64,000 bases of DNA, from NCBI GenBank assembly GCA_033675545.1, contig JAWDGP010002489.1:648501-712500 (forward strand). Direction: 5' to 3'. Source of the DNA: Elysia crispata (lineage: Eukaryota > Mollusca > Gastropoda > Plakobranchidae). Numbering within the stretch: the first letter of the stretch is position 1; each line of letters starts with the position of its first letter. The position numbers and the translations under genes are program-made. This document shows, in pieces, positions 9,821 to 35,953 of this stretch. The notes beneath the pieces are model-generated. The model was not told where the DNA came from and searched no databases. It saw only the letters and a list, made by a program, of their open reading frames with translations.

Positions 9821-12230
9821 ACATTCAAACTGGACTCCGTATGATTTTTGTTGATAGTGGAAACTTGTGTTTCACACCGATTTCTACCACATCATATATT
9901 TTCATTTTACATCTTAATTTGAAAAGAATTTTGGGATAGAGAGAAAGGGATTAAAGATCTTTATTAATCCTTGATATTAATTACCGGTAATACAAAAGAT
10001 AACAGTACATATAAATCTCGATCTGTGGTGCATACATTTTGAAGCCATACAAACAAAGATGTGCAAGAGTATTTTCAAAGTACATGTAGTTTGATGCATA
10101 TTTTGTTTAACTTCCAAATTTCTTTCAGAATACATTTATTACCGGATTTTGAATTGTAACTCTGTTGATAATACAGTATACAAAATAATGTAAGCCTACA
10201 TGTGAATAATATGTTATAAAATAAAACATTACATACATGCACATTTTTTTTGTCTGTAAAAACAATATTGTTAGATTTTTTTTTTTTTGATTCGTGTAAA
10301 TACCTCAGGTCTCTTTGTTTTTGCATACGTGTTTATTGAATGCTATGCCTTTCAAAATGAAGTGGATGATTACTATACAAAAAATTGTTTCTTTTTTTTG
10401 TGTGTGTGTTTTGTGTCATGTAATCATATATATTATTGAGCTGCATGCTGGTATTCAAGGCCATTAAACAACATTAAGCATGGTATAGGTGCAACATGCT
10501 TTCAGCTTAACCTGCTTTGCTCACCGCGGGTAACAACAAAAAACTCTAAAGGATATCTTATGTGTAGTTGTAAATATAACTCATAAGACATATCAAATGA
10601 AATGAGGAGCAGCGCAATTTGGGGTAAAAATTGGCGCAATGTGAAAGTATTTTTCAACCATGATATAAACTAAGCTAAGATTTGTCATTAAGCCTCTTCT
10701 GAATGCTATGGTTCAAAGATGTGGGTGATAAGAAAATAGTTATGTAGTTTAATGGGAGTCAATGTATATGGTACTGCTCTGGAGATATAACTGTTGTTGC
10801 TGCATCAGTGTATATCTTCAAAATGCAGATCTACATTTTATTATCTCTTGTGGAAGACTTTTCTGAGAGCCCTTTGTAGCTTTTTCCAGTCTTTTCTCTT
10901 TTGGATCTCACTCTCCGGTACCAAATCTGCAAGTATTTTATTTGCACATTTCTTTGTAAACAGATTTGAAATCTTCCCTAAAATTGTTCTTCTTTGTGCT
11001 AGCCATCAAAGATGTGATATAATAGCATAGTGTAATGACGCACACATTTTTTTTGTGACAGGGGAGAGTATTATGAAACATGTGTAGGTACATTTTACTT
11101 CAAGTTCAATGAGCTTACTGAAAGTAGAATTTTCAATGCATTTTTGTGCAGTTGATTCAGCTAAATCTAACCCATCCAATGCAGGAAGGTCTCAGACCCT
11201 TTATAGCTTTTCACGATGACATTGGCAATATTGGTGTCTATTTATAAAAAGAACTTGCAAAACTTCGGTGATACTGATAATGATTTTATTTGGCCCAAGT
11301 TCCAAGCTTGTGTGGAATAGTTCTTGGTTACTAAAATATGATTTGCTGAAATATACGTGTATGATGTTCTAGTATGTGTGCCATATTATACCAGGGTAAT
11401 ACCATTTTGTAAGGCAATTTGTCAGAAATTTGAGGGATCATTTTGGCAAGGCAAAAAGTTATTCTGATAAGGTAGTTTAAATGATCAATTTAGATTTCCA
11501 TTACCTCTCCTCCTGTATGGACTCATTAGACCTTAACTGTCTGTAAAATGTAAAATTTCGAATTGAAAAAAAAAAGTGATTGAACTACAAGTAAGACAAG
11601 ATGGTTGTTGCATTTTATTCACCTAATAAAAGAAATAAAAGAAACTAATAGAGTTATTATTAGAAAAACTTCTTAAGCATAATTATTATGCATCAAAAGA
11701 TCCCAAATGATGAAAAATTTACGCCAAATTATTAATTTCATTAAAGTAAACGTTACACCCTTTTATGTTCAGCAAACTTGTTTTCAGAGAGAAAAAGGAG
11801 CTGTCAAAGTATTTCCTGACCCAATATTCTCTTCCTAGAGGTACACTTCTTTTAGTTATAGCTTTCATTTTTTGCCTTTCTGTGTTTTCAATGGTTTGCA
11901 TGACTTGTGTTACTTGAACATGAAGGTTGAAGAAACAGAATCATAAATTACATATGGGTCAGAGTTTTCATTGTTGTATGTTGAAATTACATGTAGGCCT
12001 ACAATGAATATGAATTAATTACATACAATATCATTTATGCAATGCAAAACTATTTTGTGATTGATTTAAGAGGTGATTCTCTTTTTTGCCATTACATGAA
12101 AAAGGTCCTATGTATGTAATGATAGTGATACATGTACCTTTTTTTCCCTCTAAGTCTTAATTGACACTCTAGTCTTATGGTGTGAAATATTTCAAACGTG
12201 GATTGAGGAAATGGAAAGCAAAATCTGTAA

Positions 12231-12262
12231 CCCCCCCCCCCCCCCCCCCCCACACACACACT
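12231..12262. repeat. Poly-C run followed by (CA)n
   Basis: About 21 consecutive C residues run directly into CACACACACAC. Homopolymers of this length are prone to sequencing and assembly length error. Confidence 0.9.
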
Positions 12263-13040
12263 CCCCTTTTTCTCCCACTCATGAACAAAAGGAACACGAT
12301 ATTTTAAGATTTTGCCCTCTTGTCAGTACAAAATACAATCCAGAAGTTAGAATGAATGTAATATAAAAGCAAATTCAATGCATTTTATTAAAACTGAAAC
12401 CGCCACCAAGTTCAAAATGAAAAAAAAGCAGATTTTGATTTTTTTAAATAAAAAGACAAAAGTCGATCAGCATTACCGTTTTGTCAAAGTCTAGGCCTCT
12501 TTTAAAAAAAAAAAAAATGGAAATCTTATTTTTACAAATTAATGAATTCTAAAGTTGTTCAAAAAATTGAAGCTTATTAATTCGAGTGCAAGGCTTTTTT
12601 TTCTATTTACAAAACAGATTTTATTTTCTCATGAGCTTTAGAGAGGAGCTATGTTAAATCAAACTCATAGTAAAACCTTCTACCTAAATAAGTATTGCCC
12701 ATGTATCATCTTTCCACCTAAATATAATACATGTACATGTAAGTACCGGTAGTCCGGTAAGTTTTGTTTAGTATTTGAAAGCACTTTATAAGTGGAGATC
12801 ATTATTTCAATTTCTGTCATATTTTAATTGTATTCATTATTATTATGAAGCTGTATACAAGGCATTAATCCATGCACCAGAACGAAGTAAATGTAGAAGA
12901 TATCTTAATATAATTATATTCTAACAAGGACAACTTTTGGCCTCACAAAGAGGTAACTGATATATATATATATATATATCAACTGACCTGAACAGGTTGT
13001 CTTTTCACTCTGGATGACAGATGCTAAAGAACGACGCAAT

Positions 13041-13046
13041 TTTATT
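13041..13046 (-). promoter_or_regulatory. Candidate polyadenylation signal of the convertase gene
   Basis: Minus-strand AATAAA about 620 bases past the convertase stop codon. It is the nearest canonical hexamer that I noticed. No transcript end is visible, so this is tentative. Confidence 0.3.
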
Positions 13047-13668
13047 ATGATTTAATCAAGGCACTTTTAGCCACAATGAAGGAAATGATTGGGGACTTTA
13101 AAATTAGACTAAGAGCTTAATCACACTAAATGATTGTATAGGCCTATACTCTGGTACGTTAAAAAAAGGCAGCCATATACTACTTTTTCTATTGTAATTT
13201 GTACTATCTTTATACTAGCAATAGATGAAACAAAAGAACAAAATAAGGTCCAGCAATGGTTAAAATTAACATCAAATGATGAGATTCACAGCTTAACACT
13301 GTATTTAGTCGGTGATGCTAATGTAATACACGTAGCAACTGAAGAAAATAAAAAGCCTGGCTTGATGAATTCGCATCCTGTCTTTGTGATCATACTAATT
13401 ACTACATGTACTACTAGCTCTGATGGTATGGTTTATAACACGAGTCCTTAAACTTTGCTCAGGCTAAAAAAAAAAATAACACATTTCATCCTTTTATCTA
13501 CATGCGAGGAGGAGGCAAAAAAGGCAATCAAATTAGCGCTGGTTAATTTGAGAAATAGAGGAGTATTTCACACACCGTTTATGCCTTGACCTTGATAAAC
13601 TTTGTAAATGACCGGTACGGTACAATTAGAAAGTTCAAATGTTTTCTACAAACTATGAGTTGCCGAAT

Positions 13669-28956
<15,288 letters not shown>

Positions 28957-28978
28957 TGCCCTGTGCTGATTTATGTAT
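28957..28978 (-). other. 5' UTR part of the first coding exon, after a strong splice acceptor
   Basis: On minus, a run of 14 T followed by caaaccatttcag ends at 28979. The 22 bases to the ATG at 28956-28954 hold no in-frame stop. The acceptor implies at least one upstream non-coding (or short coding) exon that I could not locate. Confidence 0.55.
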
Positions 28979-29076
28979 CTGAAATGGTTTGAAAAAAAAA
29001 AAAAACCCATGGAGTTGATCATTTATACTCCATATAATATATATTTTGTGTTAATCATGACAAGTGCAACTGCTTT

Positions 29077-29077
<1 letters not shown>

Positions 29078-29165
<88 letters not shown>

Positions 29166-29178
29166 TAATAATAATAAT
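29078..29178. repeat. (AAT)n trinucleotide microsatellite, ~100 bp
   Basis: ATAATA units with a single interruption (aaaaat) near the right end. Confidence 0.97.
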
Positions 29179-30426
29179 GAACTTGCATCATCTACTCTTG
29201 AAAACATAACCGTGCTTTTGGTTTCTAAGTGTTTCGGCTCACCAAAAGTAAAACAAAAGAACAATGTTAATAGTTATACATTCTGTTAAATATCATTATG
29301 CCCAAACTTGACTTTAATCAATTATTGCAAGGATATTTTTGTAGATGTATCTTTGTTTAATAAAAAAAAGTGAGTAGCCTATGTCAATATTATTGCTTTA
29401 AAATATTTTGTGGTTTGTTAGACCTTCAAGTCGAAAAAAAAATATGTTTAAGGAAGATAATCATTCATGCAGTTCACATTTTTCATAATTATAATAATTA
29501 TTGTTTTCTGGACAAAAGTTGTAATTTAAGTTGCATTCTTGCGTTGTAACGGGTGCCGAAAATAAATCCATTTTCCGTCTTCTATATTGTGACTGGAAAA
29601 GCAAACATTCAACAACTGCACTAAAATTACAGGTCTATAATAATTATTATAAAACACTTCTCGCTTGTCAAAATTTTCTATAGGTCCAATATGGTCTATG
29701 TTGGATCGGAGGAGTTAAACAATCAGCGAGAAAAGAGGTCGCATGGTGAATTAAACAGGATTCATTATTTAAATTCGGGATTAAGCTTTTACAACGGTGT
29801 TGGAATTGGGTGGTAAAAAAAAAGGAGGGGGTGCGGTAAACACGATTTAATCGATTAGCAAAAACGGGAATTAAAATCATTAGGTGAGAAGATACGAGAT
29901 CGAGAATGCATAGCTATTATTGAGACAGAAGGGATAGGTATATATAACAATTCAGTTACCAGACGTCATGCCATGGTGAGTCAATGGATAGTTAGATTAC
30001 AGCTAATGACAGTAACTCAAGTATTATCTCGACACCAAGTTCGCATATTACTCTCCACTTCATCGTCCTTTTCATAATGTTATCTTTTCAGATACTCTTC
30101 GGGTTTGGAAAAACAGGAAAATAAATTGGAAAGAGCAAGATCTGGGCTGTATGTTGATCATAAGTCCCAAATAATCTTGAGCTCTTCTGTTAATGATTTG
30201 TGGAGGGACGAGCATTTTCATGATGGATGATGATGGTACTTCCATCTCTTACTTGCCTCAACCTTCCTTTAAGCTTTTTTGATGTTAATACATATCTAAA
30301 ATTGTTGTGCGCCCTTGTTTGAGAAAGTCCATGTAGATAACACTTTCCGAGTCTCAAATGGTTGGCATAACTTTTTTTTCGGTTACAAAACTGTGAACTC
30401 TCTGGAGGTTGGTAAAGGTGTTAAGC

Positions 30427-30612
30427 CTATACTCCAATGACTGTTGTTTCAATGCAGGTCGTTCTGATCAACCCAAGATTCATCTCAAGTGATGATTTCA
30501 CCGGACGGAAGAACACCTCGCCTTTTTGTTCATATTGTGCCAACACCTGTTTCCGCATCTGAACTCTTTGGGTCTTCAGTTCAAGTGCCAGCATTGATTT
30601 CTTGGCAACCAT
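30427..30612 (-). CDS. Possible small ORF or exon, unrecognised
   Basis: A 61-codon minus-strand ORF starting MVAKKSMLALELKTQRVQ. The local base composition is less AT-rich than the flanks, codon use looks coding-like, and the Met has a G at +4. There is no recognisable domain and no partner exon. It could be a 5' exon of a neighbouring gene, a retropseudogene fragment, or chance. Confidence 0.2.
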   Translation of the reverse strand: MVAKKSMLALELKTQRVQMRKQVLAQYEQKGEVFFRPVKSSLEMNLGLIRTTCIETTVIGV

Positions 30613-31560
30613 CGAAGACCTTTAAGCCATGCATTAAGCAAACATATGACGTCATAAACACTTGAAGTTTTTCACAAACGTGCTATTTGGTTTGAAAGTA
30701 TGTGTTAGTAGTTATGCCTTTAAGCTTTGAAAAGCGTGTATAATATGGCTTTGGACTTGGCAGCATTACTTTTCAATGTACCCTCGTAAAACATTAAACA
30801 TTCCAGAATTGGCACCACAAAGCCCAATTAATAAACTAACCAAACAATCAGAATACATACATTTATATAGGACGTCATAGCTATGTGCGCCCTACCACAA
30901 CAATCTCAACAAAATAGACAAACCAGTACATTTGCATTCTCATTTAAACAATCAACATAAATACGAGATTGTGCTCAAAAGAGTCAGCCGTACGTAAAAT
31001 ATGCATGATAGCTTCGGGAACGACACAAAGGAAGTTTAATACTTGCGCTATCATACATTGTAATCATATTAATGCCATCGGTTAAATAAACAAGTGCTAA
31101 TTATATTGTTTATCCACTGTGCAGAGGTAGGCATGCCTTACTCCAATCTCCTTAGGTAAAGGATTTTGCAATCCCTCTTATAGACATATCATTTTTCACA
31201 TCGTTACTTCAAATGGCGGGATCTAACAAAGTTGTAGTTTATATCAGTGATTTTACTTCTCAAGAAACATCTAGAACAGAAAAATATCTAAACGACTCTA
31301 GATCATTTATCTTTAGATCTAATGCCTATGTTCAGCTCACCAACTGTAAGTCATTTCATGCAGTGAAGAAACAGACAAAAAACTCACGGTGATAATCTAG
31401 TCCTCAGACTTTCATGTTTGGACAAATATATTCTGCTGCTCTTCTTATACCTTTAAGTTTGGTATAAACGTACGTGCCCTATACTACTAGGCTGCTTTAA
31501 ATCGACTATCTACAGCTACAGATTTAGGTCTAGAGGAGGCAAACCACTGGGTTAATATAA

Positions 31561-31776
31561 GTAATAATTATAACAGCTAGAATTGTAGGTAGAACTCAGC
31601 AGGCTTTTAAGTGAAAATGACCGAAAATGCTTGAATTGGTGGGATTAGAACCATCGATTTATAGATGATTTCCCAATCAAGATTGCGATTCAAGCATTTT
31701 CGGTCATTTTCACTTAAAAGCCTTACCCTAACCATTACTGAGCACTACCTAAAATTCTATCTCTTATAATTCTTAT
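31561..31776. repeat. Long palindrome / foldback element
   Basis: A perfect 35-bp inverted repeat (31602-31636 and 31688-31722; arm begins ggcttttaagtgaaaatgac) flanks a 51-base loop. Imperfect complementarity continues outwards (tagaatt.taggtag arms at about 31578-31595 and 31743-31760) to about 215 bp in all. The loop contains gggattagaacc, close to the complement of a tRNA B box. Confidence 0.9.
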
Positions 31777-32393
31777 ATACAGCCACAGTATGAAAACCGT
31801 ATAGAATATATATCTGGGAGTTGCGACAGTTCAAGGACAGGGGGTGCCTCTTGACCAAGTGAAAATATCCATCTGTAAACTTCCGACACCAAAGGATCTT
31901 GCGACCAAGTTATTAAATGTCAGAGACATATGACTCTCATCAGTGCAGAGCAAAAATTGCCTATTTTACGATTTACTAATTTCCAAGAACGAACCAGATC
32001 ACTGCATTGTATGACCCGGCCAAATGAAAGGCAGCGCACTTCCACAAAAGGCAAATACAAATTTTACAATCTTTGTCATGTTAATGCCACGGATTGTGAG
32101 TGTCCAAAGCAAATTATAAAACACGATACCTCAACACCCGACCCTACATCACTTACTCTACGGTGCCCAGTTTGGGCTCAGTACATAAATAACAGATTAG
32201 GGGAAAGATGAACACAGAATACAATAAACACGAATAAGGGACAAACACACTGGCCAAACATTTAGTGAGATGTACCCGAAGATGACATACAGAGAGGTCT
32301 TCATCTAAAGAGGATTGCATTCAATTCAGATAAACGCGACAAGCTCAAGTGGTTAGTTAGGAGGACGTGATAATTTAGATCTAATGCTTAGCA

Positions 32394-32411
32394 CCCCCCC
32401 CCCCCCCCCCC
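32394..32411. repeat. Poly-C tract
   Basis: About 18 consecutive C residues after tagca. Its length may not be reliable in an assembly. Confidence 0.9.
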
Positions 32412-32620
32412 TTTTCTCAGATGTTATCAATCTGTGAAACTCACACTTTAAACGCATCTGGCTACGAATTGAACCCTTCAATATTATTATCCCAGTAATA
32501 GAATCGGGCGCCAAATTCTAGAAATCTTGGGGGAGGGGGAAGGGGGGAAGAAATTTCATACCATTCAGCAAAACTTATGAATATGAAATTCCAAAATATC
32601 ACCCCAGCTTTCATATAATT

Positions 32621-32638
32621 ATATATATATATATATAT

Positions 32639-32720
<82 letters not shown>
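32621..32720. repeat. (TA)n followed by (GA)n microsatellite
   Basis: (TA)n at about 32621-32641 and (GA)n at 32642-32720, then degenerating purine-rich sequence to about 32820. Confidence 0.95.
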
Positions 32721-32723
<3 letters not shown>

Positions 32724-33059
32724 AGAAAAGCCGAGGAGAGAAGGTAGCAGAGACAGGAAGGAAACGCGAGAGAAAACGAGAGAAGAAGAAAGAAAAAAAA
32801 AATAAGAGCAAGAGAGATAATGATAGAAAGGCGACTAGAAAGATAGAGAATGGGAAACTATTCTCTTGACTAACGACTTTTTTTCGTTCTGGAGACTTAA
32901 ACATTCACCCTAGACCTGCGAGAAGCAATAATTAATAACTATACAACTACAGATCCTTTTGTTTATGAATTAATAGAATAATATTAATTTTAAATAGACA
33001 AATTGGGCATGAAATGCTGTTTAACAAGTGTTTTGTAACAAGATACAAATTTAGGCCGA

Positions 33060-33084
33060 TTTTTTTTTTTTTTTTTTTTTTTTT
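33060..33084. repeat. Poly-T tract of about 25
   Basis: Homopolymer in intergenic DNA. It could be the A tail of a minus-strand retroposon, but no body is recognisable beside it. Confidence 0.85.
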
Positions 33085-34348
33085 GTACAGCAGTAATATC
33101 ACTTAAATTTAGAAGGTTACCGATATCTCATTTTTAACTTATCTGCTTTAAAAATAAAAACCGAGGACTATACCCTCTCAAGCATTAAGTGTCTGGGCAA
33201 TAATTCCCTGGTCAATCAGGTGTAGTAAGGACAGTTTCTGCTTCAAACCATTAAAAAAGGTTTTGTTGCGAAATTATTATTTAAACAAAATCAATGAAAT
33301 CATCGATCCAACTATTCAAAGTTTAGACTTTTATTGAATAAGCAATGAGCCTTAACTTGTCTCATTTTACTTTAGATCAGGCATTAAATTACTTACATTC
33401 TAGTGTAGTACAGCTTTTCTTGAAACACTTCAAGTAATCCTAACCAGCCTGTTTCAAACGTGACATGATCTTTGTTCTGAGAGTCCTTCTGGCTTCCTCA
33501 CTTCTTTTTACTGGACATGTAAACCTAATGCATACATCCTACCTATCATTCCTAATGCCCCTGCAATTTCACAATGTAATTGACGTGGTTTGTTTAAGCA
33601 GGACAAAAATATTGGGGCACACAAGACAGTGTACCCTGGCCTTACCCTATCGTTTTGACTAGGACTTGAAATAGTCTATCTTTAGCCTCTGATCCGTTAA
33701 GTACCTCGCCACCCTGAAACCCCTATAAACAGCCTAAAGTTTTCGGCTCTGTCCCAGACCATCACGCGGTAAGCTTAGGCTGCGTTCTATATCTGACCTC
33801 TTGACGGTCCCCTGCACTCCCATTTTACGATACGTCAATCTAGCTTGGTGGAATCCACACCAAGTCTTTGTCCACATGACTGTTAAGGTATTGATATTAG
33901 GAGTTGTGTAGGGGAACAAGACTACGGAAACTCTTATCACCTCATTTGAAACGCTCCTTATCCTGAAGAATAACACCTTAACCTCCCATTCGCCCTTGTC
34001 TCTATCTACACCGAATCCTTGTATCTGGCATTCTATTAAATTTGCTTTTCTTTTCTTTTTTTTTTTTTTTCTAACTTTCTGTCTACAGCTCATGTGTATG
34101 TCTATTTCCTTATCTTGGTCTATACATGCAACTATTTATTGGTCGATCTTTCTATCTTACTTTGTTATGATCATCTATACGTATAAGATAATTATATACC
34201 TGTCTACTGCCTTTCTTTCTGACTATCTATCATCAAAAGTTTCACGAGACTAAAAATTAAAATAAAAATTAATGATTATCTATTTGTGTTTAATTTATAA
34301 TTAAATTATCTCTCTGTATATCTTTTAATTCTGGTTCTTCTTCCCCCC

Positions 34349-34350
<2 letters not shown>

Positions 34351-34403
<53 letters not shown>

Positions 34404-34490
34404 CTTCTCTCTCTCCTTCTCTCTCTCTCTCACTCTCTCTATCTCCTTCCCCCACCCTTTACCCATTTTTCTATCTTTCTCTCTCAGCTA
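34351..34490. repeat. Imperfect (CT)n pyrimidine tract
   Basis: CT repeats with interspersed TTCT, CCTT and CACT interruptions, older and more degenerate than the other CT tracts here. Confidence 0.85.
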
Positions 34491-35024
34491 TTGTGCTGAA
34501 GGACAGATCAATATAGTTTCGGACGATTCTTATAATTATCTTGATCCCAGCCAGGTGAAGGCGGCGTATGACGTCACCAGATAGAAGCACAACACGACCG
34601 TCACGACCACAGGTTAATGAGGACACGCCTATTGTGCTATTAAATTTTTGTGGTGCCTCGTCGCAGCTATTTCAACGACATAGGGAGGAAATCCTCTTTC
34701 TAGGACTTTCCGCATCATTGGTTGTAGCCTATACAGCTCATACATGCAATCAATATGTTGCTTAAGTCTCGATCTCATGAAATCGGTTTGAATCGCGACC
34801 CTCCTGTGCCTTCAGTTTTCTTTCATGGACATTTAGGGGGATTAAAACTAATAAAAGAAATTGAGAGACACAAACCTAGTTCTTAATAATGGTGTTGGAC
34901 TTTCGTTACTTTTATGAGAAAATTAAGAAGTTAAAAGAACATTATGTGATACTTAGAATTCAGCTTTGAACAAAAATTATGAGGGTTATAAAGATATCGG
35001 GTCCGCTTGGACGAATGGGTGAAC

Positions 35025-35048
35025 TTTTTTTTTTTTTTTTTTTTTTTT
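35025..35048. repeat. Poly-T tract of about 24
   Basis: A homopolymer after ggtgaac with no visible retroposon body. Confidence 0.85.
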
Positions 35049-35460
35049 GAATAATTCAAAAGAGGCGAATATCTTTCAGTTTGGATAGCTCAAAAGCAAG
35101 TTTGTTTATCCAGCCCCCTCTGAGTCCTGCCTTTTGATGTCTGTGTCTCATTCTTATATATGTCTTTCCCAATCTTTTTACTGAACTCTCTCCCTCCCTC
35201 CCTCTCTCTCTCTATCTCTCTCTCCCTCTCTCCTCTCTAGTTAATCCCCGCCCTTCTTTCACTCACTCCTAGTTTTTCTCGCTACCCCCTTCTCCCTCTC
35301 ATTTTCTCTCTGTCTACTCTTATCATCTCTTTACTAATCTATCCATCTATCTGCCTACCTATCTGTCTATCTACCTACCTACATCCCTGCCTATCATTTT
35401 ATCCATCTGTTCTTCTCTTTCTTTCTTTTCCTTTAACGTTCTCTCTTTCACTAACCCAGA

Positions 35461-35550
35461 CATAATTTTATTGTTGTTGCTGTTAGCAGCATCACCAGCA
35501 CCAGTATCAGTAATAGTAGACGCAGCAGCACCAGCAGCGGCGGCGGAGGC

Positions 35551-35625
<75 letters not shown>

Positions 35626-35953
35626 CGTAATAAGTAGTAATTGTCGTTGTTGTTGTTGTATTTTGCAACAGAATCAAAAGTACCATTATCCTCATTCTCA
35701 TCATCATCATCATCATCATCGTCGTCCTTATTATCATTATTATCCTCCTCCTCCTCCTCCTCCCCCGAATCATAACCATCATAGTAATCGTCCTAACAAT
35801 CATTATCATCACCATCATCATCCTCATCATCAACATTATCGTTTTCGTCCTAATCGCCATCGTCATCATCATCATCGTTTTCCTTCAAGCACCATCGTCA
35901 CCATTATCATCATCATCATCATCAACATTATCGTCATTGTCTGGACATCATAA
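35461..35953. repeat. Compound trinucleotide repeat field
   Basis: About 490 bases made of CAG/CAC variants, then (AGT)25 at 35551-35625, TGT, (TCA)n, (CTC)n and more degenerate ATC/CAT triplets. All frames stay open on both strands because of the triplet periodicity. The resulting Val-, His-, Tyr- or Met-rich ORFs are not genes. Confidence 0.9.

Larger units (their letters stand above)
6489..9840 (+). other. Probable 3' UTR of the giant-exon gene
   Basis: This AT-rich, T-run-rich sequence has no conserved-looking ORF and follows the TAG stop. Candidate AATAAA signals lie at 8862-8867, 9698-9703 and 9815-9820. The last is followed by TG/T-rich sequence, so the transcript could end near 9840. 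Alternative earlier ends are equally possible without RNA data. Confidence 0.5.
9841..13668. other. Convergent intergenic/3' flank between the giant-exon gene and the convertase
   Basis: This is AT-rich sequence without a supported ORF. It holds a poly-C/(CA)n tract (12231-12262), a (TA)n tract (about 12959-12979) and T or A runs. TTTATT on the plus strand at 13041-13046 and 12384-12389 (AATAAA on minus) are candidate polyadenylation signals for the minus-strand convertase. Nothing else is supported. Confidence 0.6.

Noticed and set aside
31602-31722. tRNA gene in the palindrome loop
   Set aside because: Only a B-box-like string is present. No cloverleaf with acceptor and anticodon stems can be drawn.
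35471-35953. Long ORFs on both strands rich in Val, His, Tyr or Met
   Set aside because: They exist only because triplet repeats keep all frames open. No non-repetitive coding sequence is attached.
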